Assembly: GCA_002344075.1 (NCBI GenBank)
Contig: DDTM01000021.1
Span: 14,948-78,947, forward strand
DNA: 64,000 nt
DNA from: Bacteroidetes bacterium UBA2364
Lineage (GTDB): Bacteria > Bacteroidota > Rhodothermia > Rhodothermales > UBA2364
Direction of reading: 5' to 3'
This document shows positions 53,301 to 61,131 of this stretch, one piece after another (positions within the stretch are counted from its first letter, which is position 1; the number at the start of each line of letters is the position of its first letter). The notes beneath the pieces are model-generated. The model did not search any database, was not told the DNA's origin, and worked only from the letters and a program-made list of their open reading frames with translations. The translations under genes were made by a program, and so were the position numbers.

Positions 53301-53649
53301 AGATCATCTCGGCGTAGATCGAATGTAGGATGGGCTTCAGGTTGGGTAAGCCGTTTTCAATTTCGCCGCGCACCTCGTTCATAGCGTCGTTAAAGGTTTT
53401 CTCCTCGAGCGATTGAACAAAATGAGAGCGGAACATCAGCCCTTTTACAAATTCTGCCGTATTTCCCTCCGATTTGGCGTGGTCGGTAATGGTTTTGGCC
53501 AGATCGTATGCCGAGCGGTATTGGCCGTTTTCTAAAAATTGTTCGGCATTTTGCCAATTTTCGCGATAAAAATCGTTGGGTTTTGGTTGTGCCATGGTGT
53601 TGATTGCTGAGACAAAAAAGCCCAAGAAGAGACAAGTTAGAATTCTCAT
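47305..53649 (-). CDS. Alpha-2-macroglobulin-family protein with thioester motif
   Basis: 2114 residues with a signal peptide (MRILTCLFLGFFVSAINTMAQ). Helical N-terminal repeats are followed by MG domains (IYRPGQKVYFKAIQIS), a carboxypeptidase-regulatory-like insert at about 1182-1250 (GTITGMVYDNAGKKAIPNAV), a bait-like Pro/Gly-rich segment (PPPPPAGQSNAPNEPSGG), the MPEALTRWNLLGFAHTKD region and a thioester motif CAEQ at residue 1571 in YPYECAEQTFTRF. The alpha-alpha barrel and C-terminal receptor-like domains follow. Such proteins trap proteases covalently. It is larger than the E. coli YfhM type (~1650). No penicillin-binding partner gene is next to it. Confidence 0.9.
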   Translation of the reverse strand: MRILTCLFLGFFVSAINTMAQPKPNDFYRENWQNAEQFLENGQYRSAYDLAKTITDHAKSEGNTAEFVKGLMFRSHFVQSLEEKTFNDAMNEVRGEIENGLPNLKPILHSIYAEMIWNYYQQNRWRFMNRTTTEGIKDNDIETWDLRKILNEAKAHFRVSVANPTALQQLPIGILNAVVYRQGNPNARPTLYDFIAHRALAFFTNTEAGLSDPKERFAIRDAQWFAPASKFVQLTPLAEEALGADALRLWQDLTRFHLKNNDPSALIDLEVNRLVFVYLHAVSAEKDSQYESALNTLIRNYKQEAVAEAYWELAQLYKNQGNTYKAKDPTQTHKWKKKDALVICDKVAGQFPKSRAALACTGLKSELTARTIQLTLPEFTEPHQYFPASVTFMNAKRAFLKAVPVPTDQWMRIQADYEVYNRFANKARKQSGTAFASQKLPDDGDMQSHITEVAFPKLPAGLYMLLVSSTEDFSDASDRDGTALITVSDIALNRRDSEKNIQLRFLHRTTGLPLVGVEVARFRVARDNKSGTLVGTHKSDANGHLTIPQERSNYENRYYLRYTYQGQVVFENAQYRYYPYYQNNPVEQGTILRTHLFTDRSIYRPGQKVYFKAIQISSKKENNWMVVADQEVTVQLFNANNEKVSEVKQTTNAFGTISGEFILPTGVLTGQFRLQTEHGSTYLSVEEYKRPRFEVAFKPIEGTPALDEEVAVTVSAKSFAGANLSDASVSYRITRRAELPPWSWWRYWWNPAPPIEIAQGEGKTDADGNFVIRFKARPDPTQDPKTEPIFVYNIEANVTDITGENHRNETDVRVGYKSITLNADLQEIQSINDLKKLVIRTQNLNGQAVSTIGQVSISRLKSPDRTLRARISGDIPDVQALTETEFRKLLPNDPYGGELEKRNWKTDQVIVNLPFDTGKNTPLDLSSVQLQPGTYLIALTANDPQGRPIETRQIVTLYDETAKTLALPQPFWHRPIKTTAQPGENATFLIGSTKKTRVLFEIEHKGKIISSDVITLDGQQVLKSIPIKEEHRGNLGYHLSAIRDNRTYTETHTINVPFSNKDLKLAFETFRNKLYPGQAEEWRLRITGSKGEAVAAEMVAAMYDASLDEFRGHGWWMSLWNYTAPRMAWGTALFGTAHLAWSKTDPAESVPQRTYDKLQFEDENSLTDWPNFMNAVSGTAAAGTITGMVYDNAGKKAIPNAVVSLENTEFTTNTDAKGQFAFSNLKPGAYVVRVWHVQYTTALTPVLLAADKGIKMSYKLTWALEEMEYNGGGRRNRDGIFFAKAVPHMPASASMAARDMASAEVADEAAPPPPPAGQSNAPNEPSGGKPKNDLGEVKARTNLNETAFFLPQLRTNEAGEVVLVFTMPEALTRWNLLGFAHTKDLSTGQIRESVVTQKDLMVTPNAPRFFRENDTITFTAKVDNLSEQDLNGQAQLFLFDALTNQPIDAKFGNSKPQVDFTAKKQGNALLAWSLKVPEGISAITYRVVAKAGTFTDGEEAALPVLTNRMLVTESLPLPVRNAGETRFTFNKLLNNTSTTLRHQSLTVEFTPNPIWYAVQAIPYMMEYPYECAEQTFTRFYANAIASHIVAKQPKIQEIFRQWQTTDKETFLSNLEKNQELKSVLLEETPWVFQSNDEQERKKRIGLLFDTARMASELEGTMRKLREMQLSNGAWPWFKGMEPSQWVTQHIVSGFARLKQLGVYDAMSTEAKDMVARAVQYLDEQNRKDYAWIVQNGNLKNDNLSYFQIYHLYARGNFRNIEMNSKQKEAFDYFFDQAKKHWLAKSPYMQGMIAIGLHNYGETEVPNKVVVSLRERSINNKEMGMYWKGESGYWWYQAPIETHALMIEVFHKVANDAQAVEDLKLWLLKQKQTQDWKTTTATANAVYALLLRGTDLLAQQQNAKITIGSKVLDPQTDPTIRSQAGTGYFKTTIPATEIKPEMGKITVNKTGTSAAWGAVYWQYFEQLDKITPAATPLKLERILSVERNTPNGPTLAPITTNTPLKAGDRIKVRLVLRVDRAMEYVHLKDMRAAGFEPENVISGYRYQDGLGYYESTRDAATNFFIGWMNPGTYVFEYALRVTHAGDFSTGITSIQCMYAPEFASHSEGVRVQVRN

Positions 53650-53820
53650 GGTGTTGTAGTTTTAGAATAGATTCCGGTTTCTATGAGTCGAAGGGCGCAA
53701 ATCCGGAACGCCTGAAGTTACGGAAAAATTGCAATTGTTTTACGTCTTATACAAACGGTGATCAAAGTTTAAAGAGAATTGCTCTGCCCGATCTTTACAC
53801 ATAGACAACAATTTTACCTG

Positions 53821-54194
53821 ATGAGTACCAATCGGGGTTGCAGATTGGCGTATTTTGTGAAATGTTTTTTCTTGTCTCCTTCTCGACGATTTGGAAAGTC
53901 GTTATTGCTATCTACGCTCAAAGCGTTGTTCGAGGGCTGGAATTCGTTTTTTGAGGGACCTTGGATTTATGATAAATGGGACTGGGCACAACAATATCCG
54001 GTTGTACGCATCCGCCTGTTTGACGATCAAGCCGGTAATAGTAGCATGGTCAATATGAGATTGACTATCCGGAGGTGCGTCAGGCGGTGTATTTACACGT
54101 GTTGGGCTGGTTTTAGGTCGGTGTGCGTGCAGATCTTTCGAGCCTGGTGGTTCGTATGGCCCGTTATTTCGAACAGGATGCGTTAGCGGTGTAG
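53821..54194 (+). pseudogene. Decayed AAA-ATPase-like (PF09820) gene remnant
   Basis: The frame from ATG 53821 reads CFFLSPSRRFGKSLLLSTLK, then ALFEGWNSFFEGPWIYDKWD and YPVVRIRLF, which are the P-loop and following strand of the bacterial AAA-ATPase-like/PD-(D/E)XK family. The reading then slips: DYPEVRQAVYLHVLGWF, an in-frame TAG, and VRADLSSLVVRMARYFEQD continue in another frame and match later parts of the same family. The N-terminal region and much of the middle are missing. It is therefore a deleted and frameshifted remnant of a gene of about 500 codons. No mobile element is visible beside it. Confidence 0.75.
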
Positions 54195-54249
54195 ATAAAC
54201 GGCTGGAAAAGCAAAATTATAAGTAAGTAACAAAATAAAAGAGGTTTTG

Positions 54250-54693
54250 ATGCGGACAATATTGCATTACATAGGAGAAATTAGAGAATTTCTAAACGAT
54301 AAAACAGATGGAACAGCGGGAAAGGTGAGTAACGCAGTGCTGAAGAGATTGCTCATGGAGGCTTATAATAGTTTACCTTTTTTACTGCCGCTACGCCTCA
54401 TTATTACAGCCGAGCAATTTGCAGATTATTTAATCGAAAAGAAAGAAGACCTGTTCAATGAGAGTCCGTCTAAAAAACGTAGAACTACCAGAAAGACAAG
54501 TACTTCCAAAACTACCCGCAGGAAAAGCACTACGACTAAAACAGGGCGAACCCGTAAACCGACCACGCAACGTGCTTCCCCATCAAGACGTTCTCCTGCA
54601 TCAGCCTCAAGGCAGAGGGCATCAACCCGACGGAGCAGTAAGACAGCGCCCCAAGTGCGTACAGTCCGACGTCGAAGTGGCATAGCGGCTTAG
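54250..54693 (+). CDS. Small protein with basic, histone-H1-like C-terminal tail
   Basis: 147 residues from ATG 54250. The first 70 residues form an ordinary amphipathic helical domain (MRTILHYIGEIREFLNDK, LMEAYNSLPFLLPLRLIITA, EQFADYLIEKKEDLF) of no known family. The rest is almost entirely Ser, Thr, Arg, Lys, Ala and Pro (KKRRTTRKTSTSKTTRRKS and RASTRRSSKTAPQVRTVRRR), like bacterial histone H1-like or other nucleic-acid-binding tails. The gene lies 69 bases before the ArsA-family gene on the same strand and may be co-transcribed. Nucleic-acid or membrane binding is only suggested by composition. Confidence 0.65.
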   Translation: MRTILHYIGEIREFLNDKTDGTAGKVSNAVLKRLLMEAYNSLPFLLPLRLIITAEQFADYLIEKKEDLFNESPSKKRRTTRKTSTSKTTRRKSTTTKTGRTRKPTTQRASPSRRSPASASRQRASTRRSSKTAPQVRTVRRRSGIAA

Positions 54694-54762
54694 TTTTTCA
54701 AATTTATCGTGGGGGCGAGCCCTAAAATTTTTGTGAGGCGTTTCAATTAAAAACATTTCTCT

Positions 54763-55920
54763 ATGTCTAAAAGAATCTTGCTCTTTACAGGGAAAGGCGG
54801 GGTTGGTAAAACAACCTGTGCAGCCGCAACGGCTCTCCAAACGGCTTTGGAGGGCAAAAAAACGCTTGTTTTATCTTCTGATCCGGCACATAGTCTGGCG
54901 GATGCTTTAGATGTAAAATTAGGCCCCGAACCCGTATTGGTGACCCAAAACCTATGGGCACAAGAAGTTGATTTGTATTACTCCATGCAAAAATATTGGC
55001 AAAATCTGCGCCATATGTTGTTGGTATTGTTCAAATGGCAAGGGGTTCAGGATGTGGCTGCCGAGGAACTGGCTTCTCTTCCCGGAATGGCAGAGGCTTC
55101 CACGTTGTTGTGGTTAGACCAATTTTACACATCGGATGATTTTGAGGTGATTGTGGTGGATTCCGCGCCAACTGGAGAAACCCTTACCTTGCTCAGTTTG
55201 CCACAAGTGACACAGTGGTGGTTGACCAAAGCCTTTCCGTTCCAGCGATCTGCAGTTCAGTTGTTTGGAAAGGCCGTGAATACCTTTACAGGTGTACCGC
55301 TTGATAAAGGAGTAGAGGAATTAGACGCGATGTTTGGGAAATTAGAGCGCGTCCAAAAAATTCTGGCCAATCCAACCGTGACCAGTATGCGGATTGTGGC
55401 CAATCCAGAGCGCATGGTGATCAACGAGGCGCGCCGAGCTTATACCTATCTTCAATTATATGGTTATGGTGTAGATGCGGTTTTAGTAAACCGTGTTCTA
55501 CCCGATACCACCGACCCTGCTTGGGGTAAATATTTGTCTGCCCAGAAAAAATACCTTGAAGAAATTGAGAATAGCTTTTCTCCATTGCCCATTTTAAACG
55601 TTCCGCACCTTGGAGAAGAGGTTTTTGGTTTAGAAAGGCTACAAAAAATTGGAACCTTGTTGTATAAAAGTGAATCCCCAACCAAGGTTTTTTTCTCCGA
55701 GACAACCTATCGCGTGGTGAATGTGGAGGCCGGTTATCGCTTGGAGATCCGGTTACCTGCTTCCGATACCGAAGTCAATGTTCAACAATTTGGAGACCAA
55801 TTGGTGATTCAGGCGGGGCATCAGCGTCGAAATTATCTGCTTCCACAGTTTCTGGGTTATTATAAAATGAAGCATTGGCAGTCTCAAGATGGGTGGCTCA
55901 AGGTTGTTTTTGCGGAGTAA
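54763..55920 (+). CDS. ArsA/GET3-family ATPase with HSP20-like C-terminal domain
   Basis: 385 residues. The P-loop TGKGGVGKTT (residues 9-18), LSSDPAHSLADALD (switch I) and VDSAPTGETLTLLSLP (switch II) define the ArsA/TRC40 family of deviant Walker ATPases. The N-terminus has the A-type GKGGVGKT motif with the signature Lys. After the ATPase core (about 1-300), residues 305-385 form an HSP20-like beta sandwich (YRLEIRLPASDTEVNVQQFG, GDQLVIQAGHQRRNYLLP). Only one ATPase half is present, so it probably works as a dimer, as GET3 does. Targeting of membrane proteins or metal handling are both possible; no arsenic genes are nearby. Confidence 0.9.
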   Translation: MSKRILLFTGKGGVGKTTCAAATALQTALEGKKTLVLSSDPAHSLADALDVKLGPEPVLVTQNLWAQEVDLYYSMQKYWQNLRHMLLVLFKWQGVQDVAAEELASLPGMAEASTLLWLDQFYTSDDFEVIVVDSAPTGETLTLLSLPQVTQWWLTKAFPFQRSAVQLFGKAVNTFTGVPLDKGVEELDAMFGKLERVQKILANPTVTSMRIVANPERMVINEARRAYTYLQLYGYGVDAVLVNRVLPDTTDPAWGKYLSAQKKYLEEIENSFSPLPILNVPHLGEEVFGLERLQKIGTLLYKSESPTKVFFSETTYRVVNVEAGYRLEIRLPASDTEVNVQQFGDQLVIQAGHQRRNYLLPQFLGYYKMKHWQSQDGWLKVVFAE

Positions 55921-55936
55921 ATTGTGGTGATGCCAA

Positions 55937-55968
55937 AGAAAAGCCCCGGCCTATAAAGAGCGGGGCTT
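55937..55968 (-). terminator. Intrinsic terminator of the M16 protease gene
   Basis: AAGCCCCG (55941-55948) / CGGGGCTT (55961-55968) stem; on the minus strand it is followed by a short T-rich tract. It lies 22 bases beyond the stop at 55990 and may also stop the convergent ArsA transcript. Confidence 0.65.
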
Positions 55969-55989
55969 GGCGATAATAGTAGGTCTAAG

Positions 55990-58833
55990 TTATTGATTTT
56001 CAGGAAGTAGAACGAACCGCGCCACATTGTCTTTTTTCAGGTAACGACGTGCGGCGGTTTGGATGTCGGCGGATGTCATAGACTGGTACAAATCCTTAGA
56101 CCCTGTAAGGATCGTGCCCAGATCTTCTTTTAATTCGTCTTTGCGCATTATTTGCGACATCCAGAAGCGGTTTTCTTTTAGGTTCGTTTCCAAGTCGCGG
56201 TAATAGCCTTCTTTGACTTTGGTAAGTATTTCATCGGATACGCCCTTCGTTTGAACTTCTTCAATAACCCGCCACATGGCCGAATAGAGTTCGTCGGCAC
56301 GTGCAGGATCACTGGCGTAGCTCACGCTAAAGGTATAGAGTGGCAGGGGTTCTAATACGGCAATTCCCGAAGCGTTGGCGTAATAAGATCCGCTCAAGGC
56401 TTCACGAAGTTCCTCGCGCAACCGGATTTCAATGGCTTTACCTAATGCACTAAGGTGTACGCGGTTGTTGCGAGACCATTCAAAAGGTCCAGTAAACTGG
56501 ATTTCACTACTACTCTTGGGTTCTTTGCCTTTGAGTACCTTTTTTTCGATGACTCCTGTCGGTGGGCGAATACCCATGTCTTTCGCTTCTTCGGTTGTGG
56601 TTGTTGTGGGTAAACTGGCCAGATATCGTGCGATCATGGGTTTTATTTTTTCCACCTCAAAATTTCCGACGAAGTAGAATGAAAAATCGCCCGCATTGCC
56701 AAAGCGTTCACGATAAATTGCCAACGCCCGATCAGCATTTAATTCTTCCACTTTGAAAGATGAAAATGGACGAACTCTGGGGTGATAGCGTGACATTGTG
56801 ACCGAGATGGTGTCTTGGAATACATAGTCTGGTGCTGCAAAAAAGCCTTTAAACATTTGGAATTGGCTTTTAAACATGTTGAGTGAGGCTTCATCCAAAC
56901 GTGGTTGGGTAAAACGCAAATGGATAAGTTGGAACAGGGTCTCAAGATCTTTAGGGGATGCCATACCCGTCAGCCCCTCACTCCTGTCGCCTATGTACGA
57001 CCCTACGCGGGCTACTTTACCGGATAATTTTTTCTGCAATTCGATCATGCTGAAATTACCAATGCCGGCCATTGCCATCACCTGATTGCCAAGCTCAACC
57101 GAGGCGTAGTCTGCATCGGAGACCAGAGAAGTACCACCGGGGCTGGTTGCTGAAAAAAGTACTTCGTCGTTCTTGAAATTGGTGGGCTTAAGAGTCACCA
57201 TTGCGCCGTTCGAGAGGGTAAGACGGGTGATACCGGTGCTGGCTTCGGTCTCCGCTTTGGTGATGGCGCCACTTATAGGAAGTTGGGGCAACAACTCAGA
57301 TGTGGCTGCCGAGTCCGTGTAAGGCGTAATATCCTTCCCTTTCATCTTGTTCAGTACCGAGAACAGTTCTGATTCTGTGGGCAGTGGGTTGTTTTCGTCT
57401 TCTTTTCCGGTTACGTTTAGAACCCGGTTTTGGTCGGTCATATACCGTACTGCAAACTGATTGACCTCCTCCAACTTAATCGCTGGAAGGGCTTGTTTTA
57501 CATATTCATACTCCCAAGAAATGCCCGGTGCGGGTTCATTTTCCAAGAAATGCCGTACATATTCATTCGCGAAAGCATTGGATTCTGTTTTGTCTTTTTC
57601 ATTAAAATTGTTTTCATAACTCCGCAATAAATTTGCCTTCTCACGTTCAAATTCGCTGGGCAAGAAGCCGTGACGACGGATACGTTCGGCCTCGGTGAGG
57701 AGTACCTCCAAGGCATTGCTCATTTTGCCTTCAGGAACAATAGCGCTTAGTTGAAATGCATCCTTGGTACGGACAAAAGAACCATACCCACCTCCTGCAA
57801 AGGCAAAAGGAGGATTCGGTTTGGTCGCAATTTCCTGTAGGCGTGTGCTGAGCATACTGCTCCAAAGTTGGGATATCAGGCCCTCGCGGTAGGCTAAGCG
57901 GGAATTCGGATTCGTGGCGGGATGTTTGAAGATGATCCCGATTTGTCTAAACTCGGCTTCGGGGTCACTCACAATAGAAACCAGTGTTTCCGGGTGGTTG
58001 GGTACATCAAAATACTTTCGTGAGGCTTTTTTGGATGGGTTTTTGAGTGTTCCGAAAAGACGACGAATGTCCTTTTCCATTTTGACGGGGTCCACATCAC
58101 CCACAACTACAACAGCCATCAAGTCTGGGCGGTACCAATCTTTATAGAACTGTACTAAGCGGTCGTGCTTAAAGTTTTCGATGATTTCAGGTTTTCCTAT
58201 AGGCAGGCGCTTGGCATATTGTGAGTTTTTGAGAAGGACAGGAAATTGTTTGTCTCGGATTCGTTCTTGAGCGCCTAAACCAAGCCGCCATTCCTCGATA
58301 ACCACCCCACGTTCTTTATCCACTTCTGTAGGGTCAAGGGAGATATTTCCGGCCCATTCGCGCAAAACGTCCACGCCTTTATCAACCAAGCCAGGTTTGT
58401 CGGTAGGAACTTTGAGCATATATACGGTTTCATCGAAGCTGGTATAGGCATTCAGATCCGCACCAAAATTCACTCCAATGGATTCTAAGAAATTGACTAA
58501 ATCTTGTTTCTTATATTTTTTAGTGCCATTAAAAGCCATGTGTTCTAACAAGTGCGCAAGGCCCTGCTGGTCATCGGATTCCAGAATGGAACCTGCATTT
58601 AGGGCAAGGCGCAATTCGACACGGTTTTCAGGCTTGTTGTTTTTTCGGATGTAGTAGATGAGGCCATTAGGTAATTTACCAGTACGGATATTAGGATCCA
58701 TCGGGATCCTATCGGTTGGAACCTGCACCTGTTGCTGATCCCCTGGTTTGTTTTTGGGCTTTTGGGCATGGACCTCTGTTGCGCCTGTTATGAACAATAA
58801 AAGGGCGAGATAGCCCCAAATTTTCTTGATCAT
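55990..58833 (-). CDS. M16-family zinc metallopeptidase (pitrilysin/insulinase-like)
   Basis: 947 residues from ATG 58833 (ATG 58848 adds five residues). A signal peptide precedes a peptidase domain with GLAHLLEHMAFNGTKKY, the inverted HxxEH zinc motif, near residue 94. GADLNAYTSFDETVYML and an EKERGVVIEEW-like segment (DKERGVVIEEWRLG) provide the further zinc Glu. A second, inactive half follows (about residues 500-930: VTLKPTNFKNDEVLFSATSP, RFTQPRLDEASLNMFKSQF). The protein is a full-length two-repeat M16 enzyme, exported to the periplasm or beyond. The substrate is unknown. Confidence 0.93.
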   Translation of the reverse strand: MIKKIWGYLALLLFITGATEVHAQKPKNKPGDQQQVQVPTDRIPMDPNIRTGKLPNGLIYYIRKNNKPENRVELRLALNAGSILESDDQQGLAHLLEHMAFNGTKKYKKQDLVNFLESIGVNFGADLNAYTSFDETVYMLKVPTDKPGLVDKGVDVLREWAGNISLDPTEVDKERGVVIEEWRLGLGAQERIRDKQFPVLLKNSQYAKRLPIGKPEIIENFKHDRLVQFYKDWYRPDLMAVVVVGDVDPVKMEKDIRRLFGTLKNPSKKASRKYFDVPNHPETLVSIVSDPEAEFRQIGIIFKHPATNPNSRLAYREGLISQLWSSMLSTRLQEIATKPNPPFAFAGGGYGSFVRTKDAFQLSAIVPEGKMSNALEVLLTEAERIRRHGFLPSEFEREKANLLRSYENNFNEKDKTESNAFANEYVRHFLENEPAPGISWEYEYVKQALPAIKLEEVNQFAVRYMTDQNRVLNVTGKEDENNPLPTESELFSVLNKMKGKDITPYTDSAATSELLPQLPISGAITKAETEASTGITRLTLSNGAMVTLKPTNFKNDEVLFSATSPGGTSLVSDADYASVELGNQVMAMAGIGNFSMIELQKKLSGKVARVGSYIGDRSEGLTGMASPKDLETLFQLIHLRFTQPRLDEASLNMFKSQFQMFKGFFAAPDYVFQDTISVTMSRYHPRVRPFSSFKVEELNADRALAIYRERFGNAGDFSFYFVGNFEVEKIKPMIARYLASLPTTTTTEEAKDMGIRPPTGVIEKKVLKGKEPKSSSEIQFTGPFEWSRNNRVHLSALGKAIEIRLREELREALSGSYYANASGIAVLEPLPLYTFSVSYASDPARADELYSAMWRVIEEVQTKGVSDEILTKVKEGYYRDLETNLKENRFWMSQIMRKDELKEDLGTILTGSKDLYQSMTSADIQTAARRYLKKDNVARFVLLPENQ

Positions 58834-59169
58834 GGTATGATATTGCATATAATGGTGAATAAGGATTTGGGAATCTAAAAAGTACTATATGTATGTTATG
58901 ATCTCGGTAATTGTTTCATGAATACGCTAATATTTTGTGCTATACCTTTGGAGAATACTACCTATTGCCTTGTCCTAATGGGCTTATTGTTTTGTAATGC
59001 CCGTTGGCCGTATTGTATTAACACCGCACGTCTCGTTGATCATGCTATTCGCCCTGATAAACTGTTTAAGGTATTATGCGCTCCAATCCAATAATAGGCA
59101 AGTAATCAAACATGGCATAAAAAAGCGGCATTGGAGAATCCAAAGCCGCTTTGCGGTATCGTTTAGGAT
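58834..59169. other. Intergenic region of about 336 bases, mostly unassigned
   Basis: It holds the upstream region of the M16 gene and, at its distal end, the terminator of the subtilase gene. A 39-codon plus-strand frame at 58977-59096 (MGLLFCNARWPYCINTARLV...) is the only coding-like sequence and is too short to support. Otherwise nothing is recognised. Confidence 0.5.
59117..59153 (-). terminator. Intrinsic terminator of the subtilase gene
   Basis: AAAGCGGC (59122-59129) / GCCGCTTT (59145-59152) stem with an A-run at 59117-59124 that becomes a T-tract on the minus strand. It lies 17 bases beyond the stop at 59170. Confidence 0.85.
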
Positions 59170-60876
59170 TTAGCCACGTGGTTTTTTAGGCTTTGGCAAG
59201 GGTTTATTCTTAGGCTTTGGCGCTGGGTTGGGTTTTGGGCTTTGTTCCATTGAGAGCGCTTTTCTGACTGCTTCAAATGCATTTACATAACCACCTGTTA
59301 CCGAAATCTCAGGAAGTGTTACCATCTCGTCTTCGGTTCCGGGTTTAATAACCATTTTTTTGGACTTGGTGGCGGTATCCATAATGAGCAATTTTACTTG
59401 TGCCGCCGTAAGATGCGGGAAGTAGGAGCGTAAGACAGCAGCAACACCCGAAGTGACGGGAGCAGCCATAGAAGTACCGCTGATTTCTTTGTATTTAGAG
59501 CCGGGGATGGTGGCATAGATGTTCACACCCGGTGCAAATACATCAACTTCCGTTTTGCCGAAATTTGAGAAAGAAGCAAGGGCATTTGCCCCGCCTTCCC
59601 AGTTAGATGCCCCCACTTCAATCATGTTCTTGGGACGGCGGGAGCGGTCTTTCGAGTCGTCTGGGCCAAACCAATCAACCGGAAAGTTTGGGGTTTCGTC
59701 AATATTTGCACCGTCATTTCCCGCTGCATGGACAATAAGCACGTCTTTGGATTCGGCGTATTGAATGGCCTTGTCCACCACTTCTTTTTGAGGCGAGAAG
59801 CCCTTTCCAAAGCTCATATTAATAATACTGGCGCCATTATCGACAGCATAATAAATGGCATTTGCGATGTCTTTGTCGCGTTCATCGCCATTGGGGACAG
59901 CACGCAGAACCATGATTCTGACGTTATCCGCCACGCCTTTAGTACCGAGGTTGTTGGTACGGTCTGCGGCGATAATACCAGCCACGTGTGTGCCGTGTTC
60001 GGCATCTGGGCCTTGATAGTCGTTATTACCATAACCGCGTTCATTCAGGTTGTTGGGGTCGTCTCCGACAATGCTTCGAGGATCAAACTCTAAATTGTAA
60101 AAGTAATTGGCACGTTCATTAAAATAGTCATAGCCCTCTTGAAGGTCTGCATCAATAAAGGCTTGCATTTCATCAACCGTTTTATACTCTTTTCCCGCGC
60201 CAGCTAAGTTTTCGACGATGTTCTGTCCTATAGTCACAAATTGTTTGTCTTTTGCTTCCGGTTTAAGGGCCAAGACGTTTTCGGGCGTAGGGGCTTTATT
60301 GCCCAAGAGCCGTTTCAATGTGGACATCGTGTTCGACACCATTGTCTTGGTCATCTCAATTTGGGACAGTTGGCTTTGTGCTTCTGTACGTTCGGTATTA
60401 ATCTCGGACTTGGCTGCGGCATATCGTTCACAATCAGCCTTGTCTTTTCCCTGAAGGCTGGCCACGTCTGCCTTCTCACACTTCCCCTTCAATGCAACCA
60501 CAAAGCGGGTGATCTCGCCCGTGTCAAAGCTTACGTTGCGTCCATCTTTCCCACCCAGAAAACTCCAGCCATGTATATCATCCACATAGCCATTTTCATC
60601 GTCATCTTTACCGTTTCCGGGGATTTCTTTCGCATTGACCCAGAGTACAGACTTTAAATCTTCGTGGTTCACGTCCACACCGGAGTCTATAACAGCCACC
60701 ACAACTGTTTTGCCAGTGCGGCCTTTTAGTAATTCTTGATACATTCGTTCGGTGGATACACCAGGTACTTTATCCGTTTCGGGGTCTAAATTGTACCAAT
60801 TGGTTGGTGCTTGGGCCTGAACTGATCCTCCTGCAAACAACACGAGCAAGCATAATGAGTGGAAATATTTTTTCAT
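59170..60876 (-). CDS. S8-family subtilisin-like serine protease
   Basis: 568 residues. A signal peptide (MKKYFHSLCLLVLFAGGSVQAQ) is followed by the catalytic triad: Asp64 in VAVIDSGVDVN, His294 in AEHGTHVAGIIAA and Ser469 in GTSMAAPVTSGVAAVL; Asn387 is in HAAGN. Between Asp64 and His294 there are about 230 residues, against about 30 in subtilisin; the insert (about 110-280) is helical and charged and holds two Cys. The tail is a Pro/Lys-rich linker (PKPNPAPKPKNKPLPKPKK). The insert is a familiar trait of Bacteroidota S8 enzymes, probably folding over the active site. It is divergent from aroA. Confidence 0.95.
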   Translation of the reverse strand: MKKYFHSLCLLVLFAGGSVQAQAPTNWYNLDPETDKVPGVSTERMYQELLKGRTGKTVVVAVIDSGVDVNHEDLKSVLWVNAKEIPGNGKDDDENGYVDDIHGWSFLGGKDGRNVSFDTGEITRFVVALKGKCEKADVASLQGKDKADCERYAAAKSEINTERTEAQSQLSQIEMTKTMVSNTMSTLKRLLGNKAPTPENVLALKPEAKDKQFVTIGQNIVENLAGAGKEYKTVDEMQAFIDADLQEGYDYFNERANYFYNLEFDPRSIVGDDPNNLNERGYGNNDYQGPDAEHGTHVAGIIAADRTNNLGTKGVADNVRIMVLRAVPNGDERDKDIANAIYYAVDNGASIINMSFGKGFSPQKEVVDKAIQYAESKDVLIVHAAGNDGANIDETPNFPVDWFGPDDSKDRSRRPKNMIEVGASNWEGGANALASFSNFGKTEVDVFAPGVNIYATIPGSKYKEISGTSMAAPVTSGVAAVLRSYFPHLTAAQVKLLIMDTATKSKKMVIKPGTEDEMVTLPEISVTGGYVNAFEAVRKALSMEQSPKPNPAPKPKNKPLPKPKKPRG

Positions 60877-61131
60877 AAGACGCGAATAGAATAGTTATAA
60901 AAAGAAACGGTAGGACGCAGCGTAACCGTTTAAGTTTCTTTCCCAGCGGAATTTCGGCGGTTTCATAATTGGCGGAAACTTCAAGCCCCGTCTCACCGGA
61001 ATCGGCTACAATGGTCTTTTGTTCTGTGTGCAAACGCCCAAAGGTTTTGCGGTATTGTATTGGCGGCAGAATGTTTCTTTTGTAGAAAGAAAAAAATTAT
61101 TGTAAGATAAATGTAAACAAGTATTAATACG

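Noticed and set aside
58977..59096. 39-codon plus-strand frame in the gap upstream of the subtilase terminator
   Set aside because: Too short, no ribosome-binding site and no recognised family.
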